Source: Flavobacteriaceae bacterium
GTDB taxonomy: Bacteria > Bacteroidota > Bacteroidia > Flavobacteriales > Flavobacteriaceae
Assembly (NCBI GenBank): GCA_947461915.1
Contig: CANHNG010000104.1
Coordinates: 1-6,398 of the forward strand
Reading direction: 5' to 3'
DNA: 6,398 nt
The notes under the pieces are model-generated. The model was not told the origin of the DNA, did not search any database, and saw nothing but the letters and a program-made list of their open reading frames with translations. The position numbers and the translations under genes are program-made. Each line of letters starts with the position of its first letter. The first letter of the stretch is position 1. Positions 5,932 through 6,398 of the stretch are shown piece by piece.

Positions 5932-6398
5932 CTATTTTAAGATTTGATAGGCAAAAAAGGCTACGATATAAGCAAAACCACTCATGAAAATGAGTTGTCC
6001 CAGAGGCCATTTCCAAGAATTGGTTTCTTTTTTGGTAACGGCAAGTGTACTGGCACATTGCATCGCAAAGGCATAAAATAATAACAACGAAATTCCGGAC
6101 GCAAAGTTAAAAATGGCATTTCCCGTTTCAAGATTTATCTCGGCTTTCATCTTATTTTTTATGGTGTCTTCAGTATCGCTACCACCGACGCTGTAAATGG
6201 TAGCCAGTGTTCCCACAAAAACCTCTCTTGCGGCAAACGAACTGATAATGGCAATACCAATTTTCCAATCGTAGCCTAAAGGGGAAATGGCGGGCTCTAT
6301 GGTTTTTCCCATCACGCCAATATAGGAATGCTCTAGTTTATAGGAAGCGATTTTGTTTCCCAGATCTGAGGAGGATAAATGGGTATTTTCTACTTTTG
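5932..6398 (-). CDS. feoB: ferrous iron transporter FeoB, C-terminal part, 5' end outside window
   Basis: Inner-membrane Fe(II) uptake protein; only the last 154 residues are visible, out of roughly 700 usual for the family. The frame is open to the right edge, so the GTG and ATG codons at 6315 and 6312 are internal. Recognisable features are LEHSYIGVMGKTIEPAISPL, then the highly conserved GYDWKIGIAIISSFAAREVF block of the FeoB gate region, then a helix with FYAFAMQCASTLAV, whose Cys is typical of the FeoB C-terminal domain, and a last helix ending FFAYQILK. The N-terminal GTPase domain and any FeoA lie outside the window. It is followed after 7 nt by the FeoB-associated small gene. Nothing in the sequence ties it to the YfiR/sensor unit further downstream, from which it is separated by 451 nt. 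Confidence 0.95.
   Translation of the reverse strand, partial: KVENTHLSSSDLGNKIASYKLEHSYIGVMGKTIEPAISPLGYDWKIGIAIISSFAAREVFVGTLATIYSVGGSDTEDTIKNKMKAEINLETGNAIFNFASGISLLLFYAFAMQCASTLAVTKKETNSWKWPLGQLIFMSGFAYIVAFFAYQILK

Noticed and set aside
5932..6315. A separate 127-residue gene starting at the GTG at 6315
   Set aside because: The frame continues open to the window edge with FeoB-like residues before this codon, so it is the end of feoB and not an independent gene.

Overview
The window looks like chromosomal DNA from a Bacteroidota bacterium, most likely a Flavobacterium-like member of the Flavobacteriaceae. Evidence: AT-rich DNA, A-rich rather than Shine-Dalgarno leaders before starts, exported proteins whose signal peptides end in a short A-Q sequence, a TonB-dependent receptor, and a feoB gene followed by a tiny Cys-rich membrane protein gene. 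No rRNA, tRNA, CRISPR array, transposase or phage gene is visible.

Layout: (1) 1-2168, plus strand: a TonB-dependent outer-membrane receptor whose start codon lies just left of the window. (2) 2169-2268: a compact cluster of palindromes lying between the two converging genes and covering the last codons of the second one. (3) 2245-4704, minus strand: a large membrane sensor with a CHASE8-like periplasmic domain, HAMP and four PAS domains, which stops a few residues into a fifth PAS domain and has no kinase or other output domain. (4) 4829-5350, minus strand: a secreted YfiR/DUF4154-family protein, upstream of the sensor and probably co-transcribed with it. (5) 5351-5801: a 451-nt AT-rich gap with a terminator-like hairpin and no supportable gene. 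(6) 5802-5924, minus strand: a 40-residue FeoB-associated Cys-rich membrane protein. (7) 5932-6398, minus strand: the C-terminal end of the ferrous iron transporter FeoB, running off the right edge.

How the genes may work together: in the Pseudomonas YfiBNR system the periplasmic protein YfiR represses YfiN, an inner-membrane protein with a periplasmic sensor domain, HAMP and a diguanylate cyclase. Here a YfiR homologue sits directly upstream of a sensor with the same kind of periplasmic domain and HAMP, but with a PAS array in place of the cyclase, and a TonB receptor faces them. The likely reading is a YfiR-gated envelope sensor linked to an outer-membrane receptor. The sensor copy here appears to have lost its output end at a palindromic repeat cluster, so it may be a decayed gene or a sensor that acts without its own kinase. 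The feo genes are a separate transcription unit for Fe(II) uptake.
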